Assembly (NCBI GenBank): GCA_934149165.1
Contig: CAKPDY010000005.1
Span: 11,221-75,220, forward strand
Length of the DNA stretch: 64,000 bases
Origin: an uncultured Clostridia bacterium
GTDB taxonomy: Bacteria > Bacillota > Clostridia > TANB77 > CAG-508
Reading direction: 5' to 3'
Below, one piece after another: positions 19,036-28,069 of the stretch. The notes beneath the pieces are model-generated. The model was not told where the DNA came from, searched no databases, and was given only the letters and a program-made list of their open reading frames with translations. The position numbers were made by a program, and so were the translations under genes. The stretch's first letter is position 1. Each line of letters opens with the position of its first letter.

Positions 19036-21676
19036 TTAAATCCAATCACCATATTTTCTAACATAAATTTTCTTCACAAATAAAGCAACTAAACAATACA
19101 AAATAGGTACTGTAATTATTAATACAATATATTTAATTGGTAAAGCAACAAGTCCGATAAAATTTCCTATAAATGTAAATGGTATTACTAATGCAATTAT
19201 ACTTAATATTACAGAACTTGCATACACATATTTAGATGCATGACTTTGCACTAACGGAATTTTAGCAGTTCTTATTACATGTAATCCAACTAAATTAGAT
19301 ACTATTCCATATGAAAACCAAATAGTTTGAAATAATGCTACATCTGTTCCACGTAATTTAAACCCAAACCATAAAATTCCAAAAACTAATAAATCAAAAA
19401 TTGAACTTGTTGGTCCCATGTACAACATAAATCTTTGTATACTTTGTAAATTCCATTTTTTTGGCTTTTTTAAATATTCTTTATCAACATTATCTAGTGG
19501 AATTGATAATTGTCCACAATCATATAATAAACTTTGAACTAATAATTGAATTGGAGTAATTGGAAAAAATGGTAAAAATACACTTGCAATTACCACAGAT
19601 AGCACTTCTCCAAAATTAAAACTAACAGCAAGTTTTATATATTTCATTAAATTTCCAAATGTTTTTCTTCCTTCCATAACACCATCAACTAAAACATTTA
19701 AATCTTTTTCTAGTAATATAATATCAGCAGTTTCTTTTGCAATATCAACAGCTGTATCTACTGAAATACCAACTTCGGAATTCACAAGAGATGGGCTATC
19801 ATTTATTCCATCACCCATATATCCTACTATATTTCCACTTTCTCTTAGTAACCTTATAATTCTAGCCTTTTGAATTGGTGATAATTTTACAAATATATTT
19901 GTATTTCTTAAAAGCCTTAATACTGCTGAATCTTCCATTGTGTCTAAATTACTTCCTGAAACAATTCTTTTTGTATTTATTCCAACTCTTTGGCAGATAG
20001 TTTTTGTAACATATTCATTATCACCTGTTAAAACAATAACTCTAATTCCTGAATCATTTAATCTTGAAATTGCCTGTTTTGCAGATTCTTTTGGTGGGTC
20101 TAAAAATCCAACAAAACCTAAGAAAGTCATATTTGTTTCATCTTTTTGTGAAAATTCTACTGTAGCAGAATCTAATGTTTTAGTACAAACTCCAATAACT
20201 CTCATTCCTTCTTGATTAAGAGATTTTGATATATTTTTTATGTTATTTTTTAATTGGCTAGTTATTGGTACAATTTTTCCATTATCTTCAACTGTTGTAC
20301 ACATATTTAATATTTCTTCTATTGCACCTTTAGTAATTATTTGTAATCCACTATTGTTTGAAATAATTACTGATAAACATCTTCTAACAAAATCAAATGG
20401 AATTTCATTTATTTTTATATATTCATCTTTTATATTTTCAATATTTTCTTTTGATACTCTTTTTAAAACAGCCTCATCAATACTACCTTTTAACCCAGTT
20501 TGAAAAACAGCATTCAAATATACATAATTTAATATTTTTATATTTTCTTTTCCATATGCATCTAAATATTTCTCTAAAACTATATTATCTTGTGTTAAAG
20601 TTCCTGTTTTATCTGTGCATAGAATATTCATAGCTCCAAAACTTTGTATACTATCTAATCTTTTTACTATTGTCTTTTTCTTAGACATTCTAATTGCACC
20701 TTTACCTAAACTTGATGATAGTATAACTGGTAATAATAAAGGGGTTATACCTATTGCAATTGCAACAGAAAATGTAAAAGCTATTAGTACACTATGTTTA
20801 TTTGCATTTAAAGCAAATGTTATAGGTATCATAATTAACATAAATCTTATTAATAATTTACTTAAATTTTCTGTTCCTTTTTGAAATGTAGTTTTAGGTT
20901 TTCCAGAAGTAATTGTGTTTGATATTTTCCCAAAATAAGTATCTTTAGCAATTTTAAATATTACGCCCTTTCCTGAACCACTTGTTACATTTGTTCCCAT
21001 AAAACAAATATTATCTAAATCTGTTATGTTTTCTATATCTTCTTCTGATTGTAATTGTGTACTTGAAAATTTTTCAATAGCTTCAGATTCACCTGTTAAT
21101 GAAGATTGACTTACATGCAAATTGTTAGACTCTACTAAACGTAAATCTCCTGGAATTAAATCTCCTGCCGACAATAAAACAACATCACCTACTGTTAAGT
21201 TTTCTATAGGCAATTTAATCTTTTCGCCATTTCTAATTACTGTAGCTGTAGTTGCTATTAATTTTTTTAAATTTGCTGCATCTTTATTAGATTTATAAAC
21301 AACAACAAAGTCCAATAATGTACTTAACAAAATTAAAACTATTATTACTATTATATTTGCATAATTAGGTGGTTCTGTTAGTATTATATCTGTGTAAATT
21401 AAAACCAAAGTTATTCCAATTAATATTAAATTAAATGGACTCATTAAACTATTAAATAAATATTGATACCACTTTCTTTGTTTACCATTATCTATTTGAT
21501 TTTTGCCATATTTAGCAATATTTTCATCTACTTGATTATTATTTAATCCGTTCTGAAATATTTAATTTCATATATGAAACAAATTCATCTACATTTGAAA
21601 TACACTGTTTACCATATAATTTCTTTATATCTATTTTATCATTTTTCTCTTGTTTATTATTTTGTTGATTTTTCAT
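19036..21676 (-). CDS. mgtA: P-type Mg2+-transporting ATPase, read through a +1 shift at CGG
   Basis: This is a P3B-type ATPase for Mg2+ uptake. The phosphorylation motif CTDKTGTLTQD, the actuator motif SLTGESEAIEK, the hinge MGDGINDSPSL and the C-terminal helices resemble MgtA. The true start is ATG at 21676, preceded by AGAGGTG. The first 42 codons (MKNQQNNKQE... to NISE) end at a zero-frame CGG (21550-21548). Skipping C gives GGA and continues GLNNNQVDENIAKYGKNQID, the conserved N-terminal cation-ATPase domain. The joined protein is 879 residues, normal for MgtA. Without the shift the frame stops three codons after SE. Internal ATG codons further on would delete this domain. Confidence 0.92.
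21548..21550 (-). other. +1 frameshift site at CGG in mgtA
   Basis: The minus strand reads ATT TCA GAA CGG ATT AAA TAA in frame zero. Skipping C gives GGA TTA AAT AAT AAT, restoring the conserved GL of the N-terminal ATPase domain. Confidence 0.85.
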
Positions 21677-21705
21677 AATCAAACACACCTCTTGTTTCTC
21701 TTTAT

Positions 21706-21742
21706 AAAAAAGCAAATATCAAAGGTAATATTTGCTTTTTTT
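21706..21742 (-). terminator. Terminator after the glycosyltransferase gene
   Basis: AAAAAAGCAAATAT pairs with ATATTTGCTTTTTT around an eight-base loop. It follows the stop of the 21769-22494 gene on the minus strand. Confidence 0.85.
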
Positions 21743-21768
21743 ATTATCTTTATTTATTATTTTTTTAT

Positions 21769-22494
21769 TCATTTTTCATAATACTCATTTAAGTTAATCT
21801 TATCCGCTTCTTCCTGAGTTAAATACCCATATTGTACCATTGATTTTATAACTTTTTCTTGTCTTTTTTTAGATAAATCTGGATTTACATTTGGTGAATA
21901 TACACTTGGAGCATTAGGTATTCCTGCTAATAATGTACATTCATACAAATTCATTTCCGAGGGTGTTTTATTAAAATAACCTTTACATGCATCTTTTATA
22001 CAATAATACCCATCTCCATAATAAATATCATTTACATATAATTCCAAAATTTCATTTTTTGAATAATTTTTTTCTAATTTTATACTTATTAATATTTCTG
22101 CTATTTTTCTATCAATTGAATCATTTAGATTTTCCATAAAATATAAATTTTTTGCAACTTGCTGTGTTATAGTACTTCCACCTTCAACTAATTCTTTATT
22201 TTTTATATTTGATGTTAACGCTCTTCCTATTGCTATTACATCTACAGCACCATGTTCATTAAATCTATGGTCTTCAACTGCTATTACTGCATTTTTGTAA
22301 TTTTGTGGAATTTCATTTATTGAAACAAATTTTTCAGATTGTCTTATTTGTTCAACTTTATCTGATATGCTCATTTTTTTTATGGTTTGTTTATATAGTA
22401 TATATCCATTTGCAAATATGTATATTCCTATTGTTAATAAGGTTGCAATTATAATTATAAGTGTATTTTTTATTATTTTTTTCACTACTCTCAC
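21769..22494 (-). CDS. Monofunctional peptidoglycan glycosyltransferase (GT51)
   Basis: This enzyme polymerises lipid II into glycan strands. The 241-residue protein has one N-terminal membrane helix (about 7-30) and a GT51 domain with AVEDHRFNEHGAVD (catalytic Glu), EGGSTITQQVAKNLYF, RKIAEILISIKLEKNYSKNEILELYVNDIYYG and LAGIPNAPSVYSP. No transpeptidase domain follows, so it is an MtgA/SgtB-type enzyme rather than a class A penicillin-binding protein. It is a single gene with its own terminator. Confidence 0.95.
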   Translation of the reverse strand: MRVVKKIIKNTLIIIIATLLTIGIYIFANGYILYKQTIKKMSISDKVEQIRQSEKFVSINEIPQNYKNAVIAVEDHRFNEHGAVDVIAIGRALTSNIKNKELVEGGSTITQQVAKNLYFMENLNDSIDRKIAEILISIKLEKNYSKNEILELYVNDIYYGDGYYCIKDACKGYFNKTPSEMNLYECTLLAGIPNAPSVYSPNVNPDLSKKRQEKVIKSMVQYGYLTQEEADKINLNEYYEK

Positions 22495-22605
22495 CTCTTT
22501 TTTTACATTATATTTTAATTTAATAAAAAGTTCAAGTATTTTATTTTTTGTTTTTCTAAGTTGTTTGTGCTTAATATTTTTATTAATATGTCAATTGCAA
22601 AAGCA

Positions 22606-22630
22606 TTAAATTATAGAGTAGACTAAAAAT
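22606..22630 (+). repeat. Intergenic repeated element, copy 2
   Basis: It contains ATTATAGAGTAGACTAAAAAT, matching the shared core. Just before it, 22593-22606 reads ATTGCAAAAGCATT, one mismatch from the rpsO palindrome. It lies between divergent genes, about 100 bases upstream of the HD-domain gene at 22728. Confidence 0.6.
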
Positions 22631-22727
22631 ATAAATATAAAAAAACTATTCCATTTTTCATAACAATATAATATAATAATAGTATAATAAAATATAAAAG
22701 CAAAAGAAAGGAGTTCCATAGCACTAT

Positions 22728-23240
22728 ATGAAAAATACCAAAGAATTTGAATTAATAATACAAGATATTATTGAAAACCCAACTGTTCAAAAAATGAAAA
22801 ATTTTAAACAACATTATGAAACCTCATGTTATGACCATTGTAAAAATGTTGCATTAATTAGTTATAAAATATGTAAAAAACTACACCTAGACTATATTTC
22901 AGTCGCAAGGGCAGGAATGTTGCATGACCTATTTTTATATGATTGGAGACATAGAGAAAATGGAAGAAAAGGTCTGCATGCTTTCACACACCCAAAAGCC
23001 GCATTAGAAAACTCAAAAAAACTTTTTAATTTATCATCAAAAGAACAAGACATAATTTTAAAACACATGTGGCCTGTAACACTTACTTTTCCAAAATATG
23101 CAGAAAGTTATATAGTAACTTTTTCTGATAAATATTGTGCTATTTCAGAAAGCTTTAGCTATTATTATAAAGTATTTTTTTCCAGAAAATACTTACGATT
23201 AGCATATATTTTCCTATGTTTATTTATAATACATTTATAA
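22728..23240 (+). CDS. HD-domain phosphohydrolase family protein
   Basis: The 170-residue protein has an HD-type metal site: HCKNVALISYKICKK, then MLHDLFLYDWR, and later a HAFTHPKA segment. These fit a small metal-dependent phosphohydrolase of the type often annotated as an HD family protein in clostridia. The C-terminus is hydrophobic (residues about 150-170) and may be a membrane anchor. Upstream are AAAGGAG and the repeated element. The substrate is unknown. It is a single-gene unit ended by a terminator. Confidence 0.8.
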   Translation: MKNTKEFELIIQDIIENPTVQKMKNFKQHYETSCYDHCKNVALISYKICKKLHLDYISVARAGMLHDLFLYDWRHRENGRKGLHAFTHPKAALENSKKLFNLSSKEQDIILKHMWPVTLTFPKYAESYIVTFSDKYCAISESFSYYYKVFFSRKYLRLAYIFLCLFIIHL

Positions 23241-23254
23241 AATTTAATTTTATA

Positions 23255-23291
23255 AAAACAACCACTATTAAAAAAAATAGTGATTGTTTTT
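23255..23291. terminator. Bidirectional terminator
   Basis: A stem of AAAACAACCACTATT with AATAGTGATTGTTTT (one mismatch), flanked by A and T runs, lies between convergent genes. Confidence 0.8.
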
Positions 23292-23312
23292 TATATTGAA
23301 AAAAATATTTCA

Positions 23313-23702
23313 TTAAAAAATATTAACTAATTTTAATGAATCTTTATCTTTTATATGCTCTAATACAAATTTACATTTTTCTAATTCTTCATAACATTTA
23401 TCATAATCTTTAATTTTAATATTAGCTTTTGCAGAAATTAACTGTGTTTTAACCTTTTCAAGTTCATCATGTTCAATATAATATGCAAGTAAATCATATT
23501 TTTCATTCCACTTATCTTCAACACCTTGAATTTCACTTTCTAAATCTGAAAGTTCTGAATTATCATTAATTATTTTTCCCATTATATTATCTAATTGTAC
23601 AGATATATTATCAAAAAAATTTTTTGTATATATTTGAGTGCATATATGACCTGTTATTATTAATATAATTATTAATATAACTATATAAATCTCTTTTTTC
23701 AT
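23313..23702 (-). CDS. DUF4363 family protein
   Basis: The 129-residue protein has an N-terminal membrane segment (about 4-22) followed by an acidic, coiled-coil-like helical domain containing EDKWNEKYDLLAYYIEHDELE. This matches DUF4363 proteins, which in spore-forming clostridia are usually encoded beside a DUF421 gene, as here (55 bases downstream of it). The domain presumably faces outside the cell. The role is unknown; the pairing suggests a spore or envelope function. Confidence 0.8.
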   Translation of the reverse strand: MKKEIYIVILIIILIITGHICTQIYTKNFFDNISVQLDNIMGKIINDNSELSDLESEIQGVEDKWNEKYDLLAYYIEHDELEKVKTQLISAKANIKIKDYDKCYEELEKCKFVLEHIKDKDSLKLVNIF

Positions 23703-23757
23703 AAAATTAATTTCCTTTCTTACTTATTTATTAATATCACATTATTAAAATAATAAA

Positions 23758-24438
23758 TTAAGAATTCTCCTTTTTTTGGCAAAAAAATTGACCTTTTCCA
23801 TCAATTGTAACAATTAATGCTTCTTCTGGTTTAAAGCCAAACTTTTCTACTTGCTTTTTTAACCATACATAATTTTTTCCCAAAGCTTTCAAATTTTCAT
23901 TCATAATCTTTCCATCAATTACTAAATCATAGGATATTCCTTCATATTCTGGCTCAATTCCGAAATCTTCTGGAATACAATTACGTTTATTTGGCTTTTG
24001 TATTACATTAATTTGACCACTTGTTTCTAATATTGCAAATTCTACATCACCCAAATTCATAACATTACTATCTCTTAACCTTTCTTGTAATTCATTTATT
24101 GTAAATCGTTCTTTTTTTAACATTTTTTCATCTATTTTTCCTCTATATATTAATATTGAAGGTTTTCCACAAATTAATTCTCTCATTTTAGTACTTTTTA
24201 AATTACAAACAGAAATTATTAAATGCATTACTAATAACCCTAAAATTGGAATTATACCATTAGTTATTGGTATTCCACTATTACTCATTGGTGTAGCTGC
24301 CAAATCTGCTATCATTATTGATATAGCAAGTTCAAATGGTTGAAGTTGCCCTATTTCCCTTTTTCCCATTAATCTCATAACTATTAATACAATTATGTAT
24401 AAAAGAATTGACCTAATAAATGTTACTAACATTTGCAT
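23758..24438 (-). CDS. DUF421 (YetF-like) membrane protein
   Basis: The 226-residue protein has about three N-terminal membrane helices (residues about 5-80), including the family motif RLMGKREIGQLQPFELAI, then a cytosolic domain with YRGKIDEKMLKKERFTINEL and VEFAILETSGQINV. These are typical YetF/DUF421 features; members occur in spore membranes and germination-related loci of Firmicutes. It is the first gene of a two-gene unit with the DUF4363 gene. Confidence 0.9.
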   Translation of the reverse strand: MQMLVTFIRSILLYIIVLIVMRLMGKREIGQLQPFELAISIMIADLAATPMSNSGIPITNGIIPILGLLVMHLIISVCNLKSTKMRELICGKPSILIYRGKIDEKMLKKERFTINELQERLRDSNVMNLGDVEFAILETSGQINVIQKPNKRNCIPEDFGIEPEYEGISYDLVIDGKIMNENLKALGKNYVWLKKQVEKFGFKPEEALIVTIDGKGQFFCQKKENS

Positions 24439-24585
24439 AATCTCCTTTTTTATGATTTTTTATTTTATTTTGCCAATGTTTAAAAAAAATTATTCATATT
24501 TTAAGCATAATATATAATTTTTAGTTAATAATAAAAATGAACGTAATTTTTATTGCGTCATGCTTTTTATAAGGAGGTTATTCAT

Positions 24586-24963
24586 ATGTCAGATAATCAA
24601 GTAAATACTCAATCTAACGGCGGAGTAAATACAGTTTGGCAAATTGTAGGTAGATTAATTACAGCAGCTATAGTTCTTGCTATTACTGCATTTTTCACTC
24701 CTGGATTTAGAATAAGTAGCTTTTGGGCACTAGCTGCTGCTGCAATTGTGCTTACTGTAATAGATTATTTAATAGTAAAATTTACAGGACTTCATGCAAG
24801 TTCATTTGGTAAAGGATTTGTAGGTTTTGTACTTTCTGCTGTTGTATTATATGTAACACAATATTTTGTTGTAGGATATACTATATCTTGGATAGCTGCA
24901 ATTGTTGGTGCTATTGTATATGGTGTTGTTGATTACTTTTTACCTGGTGAACAACAATATTAG
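24586..24963 (+). CDS. Small four-helix membrane protein (holin-4/DUF2512-like)
   Basis: The 125-residue protein begins with a short polar tail (MSDNQVNTQSNGG) followed by four hydrophobic helices: about residues 20-38, 45-60, 72-95 and 100-118. The Gly/Ala-rich pattern and the ending VDYFLPGEQQ resemble small phage-holin-4/DUF2512-type membrane proteins common in Firmicutes. The start at 24586 is set by AAGGAGG eight bases upstream; an in-frame ATG at 24553 lacks such a site. No phage genes are nearby, so it is not a prophage holin. Confidence 0.75.
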   Translation: MSDNQVNTQSNGGVNTVWQIVGRLITAAIVLAITAFFTPGFRISSFWALAAAAIVLTVIDYLIVKFTGLHASSFGKGFVGFVLSAVVLYVTQYFVVGYTISWIAAIVGAIVYGVVDYFLPGEQQY

Positions 24964-24978
24964 TATATAATAAAGCTT

Positions 24979-25043
24979 AAAATGCACAAAGTAGATAACA
25001 CATATATATTTTTTTTATATATGTTCCCTACTTTGTGCATTTT
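24979..25043. terminator. Bidirectional terminator
   Basis: The 16-bp perfect arms AAAATGCACAAAGTAG (24979-24994) and CTACTTTGTGCATTTT (25028-25043) lie between convergent genes. Confidence 0.85.
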
Positions 25044-25052
25044 ACTTATTGC

Positions 25053-26312
25053 TTAATTTATTTGTGCCATATTTTTGGCAAGTTTATTATTATATAATTT
25101 TATAGCAGTTTCTGGACTATCATTTCCTTCTGCATTTTTTATAGGTGCAAATTCATCTTCTCTTTTTACTCTTAAGATACTCATATTATTATAATTTGAA
25201 AAAGCATCAAAAATAAAAGATTCAAATTTGTAAACATTTTTTTCTTCTGGTTTAATTAAATTACCATTTTCATCTAAATATTCTGATTTTTTTTCTGCAA
25301 TATGATATGGTAATACTTTATCTGCAAGTTCTTGTAATGCATCTATATTATATAAATGGCTTAAAATATTTACATCACCATATAATAATTCACCATGTTC
25401 ATCTAATTCTTCTGTCATTTTTTCTGGCAATTCTGAATACTCTATTATTCCTGGTTTTCCATCAATTTTACAAAAAACACCAGCTCTTTCTTTAGGATTT
25501 GTTTTTATTACAGATTTTGAAGCTATTTTATTATTTTGACTAACAGTTATTCCTAATAATAAAGGATCAACTATTTTTAGTAAAATATTATCCACACCAC
25601 CAACAAACACCCATTTTATATTATGTTGTTTCATTTTATTTATAATACCATTTTTTTGCAAAGAACTATAAATACTACCATTTCCATCTGAAGCTTCTTT
25701 TATTAATTTATCTTTACCAATTAATAATTTTCCCTTCATAGATATTAATGGAGCCTTTCCTTGTTTAAAAAATGTTACATTTTCTTTTCCATAACCAAAA
25801 TAATTATGTTCTTCCATAAACTGTACGGTTTGAGAATTGTTTTCATCACTTGTCATTATGTACCAAGGAATTATAACATTATATTTTTTATTTGCCTTTT
25901 GTAAAGCTTCTACAATTATTTGGAATAAATATTTTTCACCATTATCTAATTTTACTTTAAAAGTACCTTTAGGTCCACTATGACCAAGTCTTGTTCCTTG
26001 ACCACCAGCCATAGTAATTACAGCGTATTCACCATTTTTTATATAATTTTCTCCAATACTTTTAAAATTATCGAATTCTTCATTTGATAATTTTCCTATA
26101 TCTATTGCTGAAATTTTTTCAATTTTTCTATTTCCAATTTCAAATGTTTTATTTAAATTATTGTACAAATTTATTACTTGCTCTATATTTAAATTCATTA
26201 TTTGATTTATTAATTCAATTTTTTTATTTTCTTCTAACTTATTCATCCAAGAAATTATATGTTCTTGATTAAATTTCTTTAGTATTTCTATTGACTTTTT
26301 CTCATTCTTCAT
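25053..26312 (-). CDS. UDP-sugar pyrophosphorylase (UDPGP type 1 family)
   Basis: This enzyme transfers UMP from UTP to a sugar-1-phosphate, giving UDP-GlcNAc, UDP-GalNAc or UDP-Glc. The nucleotide-binding loop MAGGQGTRLGHSGPKGTF, PWYIMTSDEN and FVGGVDNIL with the acidic metal site identify the family. The 419-residue length is short for the group but all core motifs are present. The ATG at 26312 is chosen because GGAAAG lies six bases before it; the in-frame upstream codons have no ribosome site. It is the nearest nucleotide-sugar gene to galE at 29902. Confidence 0.88.
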   Translation of the reverse strand: MKNEKKSIEILKKFNQEHIISWMNKLEENKKIELINQIMNLNIEQVINLYNNLNKTFEIGNRKIEKISAIDIGKLSNEEFDNFKSIGENYIKNGEYAVITMAGGQGTRLGHSGPKGTFKVKLDNGEKYLFQIIVEALQKANKKYNVIIPWYIMTSDENNSQTVQFMEEHNYFGYGKENVTFFKQGKAPLISMKGKLLIGKDKLIKEASDGNGSIYSSLQKNGIINKMKQHNIKWVFVGGVDNILLKIVDPLLLGITVSQNNKIASKSVIKTNPKERAGVFCKIDGKPGIIEYSELPEKMTEELDEHGELLYGDVNILSHLYNIDALQELADKVLPYHIAEKKSEYLDENGNLIKPEEKNVYKFESFIFDAFSNYNNMSILRVKREDEFAPIKNAEGNDSPETAIKLYNNKLAKNMAQIN

Positions 26313-26516
26313 TGTCATCTTTCCTTTACTTATATTGTATAAATTTTTCAACTTACAATATTAATTATAAGTTCTTTCCATATATAATATGTTCATATTA
26401 GCACATATGTTTTTCAAAATCAATAGTTTGTATTTTATTTTTTGTCATAAAACCTATTTGTCATTAATATAAATTAATAAAGTTTAAATAGACAAACATT
26501 TAAGGAGGAATTATAA

Positions 26517-27998
26517 ATGGAAAATAATTTTAAACTATATGAAGATATCGCCAAACGAACAGAAGGTGATATTTATGTTGGAGTAGTAGGTCCTGTACGT
26601 ACTGGAAAATCAACTTTTATTAAAAGGTTCATGGATTTATTAGTAATTCCAAATATCGACAACTCTTATAAACAAGAACGTGCTAGAGATGAATTACCTC
26701 AAAGTGCTGGTGGTAGAACAATTATGACTACAGAGCCAAAATTTATACCAAATGAAGCAGTTGAAATAACAGTAGGAAATAATATTTCTTTAAAAACAAG
26801 ACTTGTTGATTGTGTTGGATACTTAGTAAATAATGCAATAGGATATTTAGAAGATGATATGCCAAGAATGGTAAAAACTCCATGGTCTGAGGATGAAATT
26901 CCTTTTGAAAAAGCAGCTGAAATTGGTACTAGAAAAGTTATACAAGAACATTCTACAATAGGTATTTTGGTAACTACAGATGGTAGTATTACAGATATTC
27001 CAAGGGAAGATTATATTGAAGCAGAAGAAAGAGTTGTTCGTGAATTAAAAGAATTAAATAAGCCATTTATAATTCTTCTTAATAGTGACTCTCCTTATTC
27101 TGAAAGTACAAAAAATTTAGCACGTAAATTAGAGGATAAATACGAAACAACTGTAGTTCCAACTGATTGCTCTAATTTAGAATTAGATGATATAAACAAT
27201 ATATTTAGCAAAATTTTATATGAGTTTCCTATTGAAAGAATAAACATTAACTTTCCAAAATGGGCTGATAGGTTAGATGAAAATCATTGGCTAAAAAAAG
27301 AACTTTTTGCTGAAATTAAAGATGCTTGTTCAGATGCAAGAATTTTAAAAAATGTTGATACTACACTTAGCAAATTACAAAAAACAGATGTAATATCTTC
27401 AAGTGTATTAAATGATATTCGTTTAGGAACTGGTGAAGTAAATATTACTGTTAATTTACACGATGAATTATTTTATAAAATAATTACCGAAATTTCTGGA
27501 GTTACAATTTCAAATGAAGGAGATTTATTTGCAACAATAGCTGAATTTTCAAAAACTAAAAAAGAATATGATAAAATTGCATATGCTCTTGAAGAAGTAA
27601 AAGCAAAAGGTTATGGAATAGTAACACCTTCAATGGAAGAATTAATATTAGATGAACCAGAAATGGTAAAACAAGGTTCACGATATGGAGTTAAATTAAA
27701 AGCTAAAGCACCTTCAATACATATGATTCGTGCTGATATTGAAACCGAAGTTTCACCTATTGTTGGAAGTGAAAAACAATCAGAAGAATTAGTAAATTAT
27801 TTACTTTCTGAATTTGAAAATGACCCAATAAAAATCTGGGAATCAAATATATTTGGAAAAAGTTTACATGAATTGGTTAATGAAGGATTGCAAAATAAAT
27901 TATGTAGAATGCCAGAAGATGCTCAATGTAAGTTACAAGAAACTTTGGAACGTATTGTTAATGAAGGTAGTGGCGGTTTAATTTGCATTATTCTTTAA
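26517..27998 (+). CDS. spoIVA: Stage IV sporulation protein A, spore coat ATPase
   Basis: SpoIVA is a mother-cell ATPase that polymerises around the forespore as the base of the coat. The 493-residue protein starts MENNFKLYEDIAKRTEGDIY and has Walker A GPVRTGKSTF, a switch-like segment LVDCVGYLV and LVTTDGSITDIPRE, as in all SpoIVA proteins. The C-terminus ends GSGGLICIIL, close to the conserved tail that binds SpoVM. AAGGAGG precedes the ATG. A SigE promoter would be expected; GTCATAA at 26444-26450 is only a weak candidate. It is the clearest sporulation gene outside the spoIIA block. Confidence 0.98.
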   Translation: MENNFKLYEDIAKRTEGDIYVGVVGPVRTGKSTFIKRFMDLLVIPNIDNSYKQERARDELPQSAGGRTIMTTEPKFIPNEAVEITVGNNISLKTRLVDCVGYLVNNAIGYLEDDMPRMVKTPWSEDEIPFEKAAEIGTRKVIQEHSTIGILVTTDGSITDIPREDYIEAEERVVRELKELNKPFIILLNSDSPYSESTKNLARKLEDKYETTVVPTDCSNLELDDINNIFSKILYEFPIERININFPKWADRLDENHWLKKELFAEIKDACSDARILKNVDTTLSKLQKTDVISSSVLNDIRLGTGEVNITVNLHDELFYKIITEISGVTISNEGDLFATIAEFSKTKKEYDKIAYALEEVKAKGYGIVTPSMEELILDEPEMVKQGSRYGVKLKAKAPSIHMIRADIETEVSPIVGSEKQSEELVNYLLSEFENDPIKIWESNIFGKSLHELVNEGLQNKLCRMPEDAQCKLQETLERIVNEGSGGLICIIL

Positions 27999-28069
27999 TT
28001 TTTTATTGCTAAAGCCATATATTTGCTATATAATACAAAATAACTGTATAAAAGGAGGTTTTGTATTAT

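Noticed and set aside
24586..24963. Prophage holin
   Set aside because: No phage genes are nearby and similar small membrane proteins are common on Firmicute chromosomes.
26444..26470. SigE promoter before spoIVA
   Set aside because: GTCATAA followed by CATTAATA resembles SigE boxes only loosely; spacing and -10 match are too weak to annotate.
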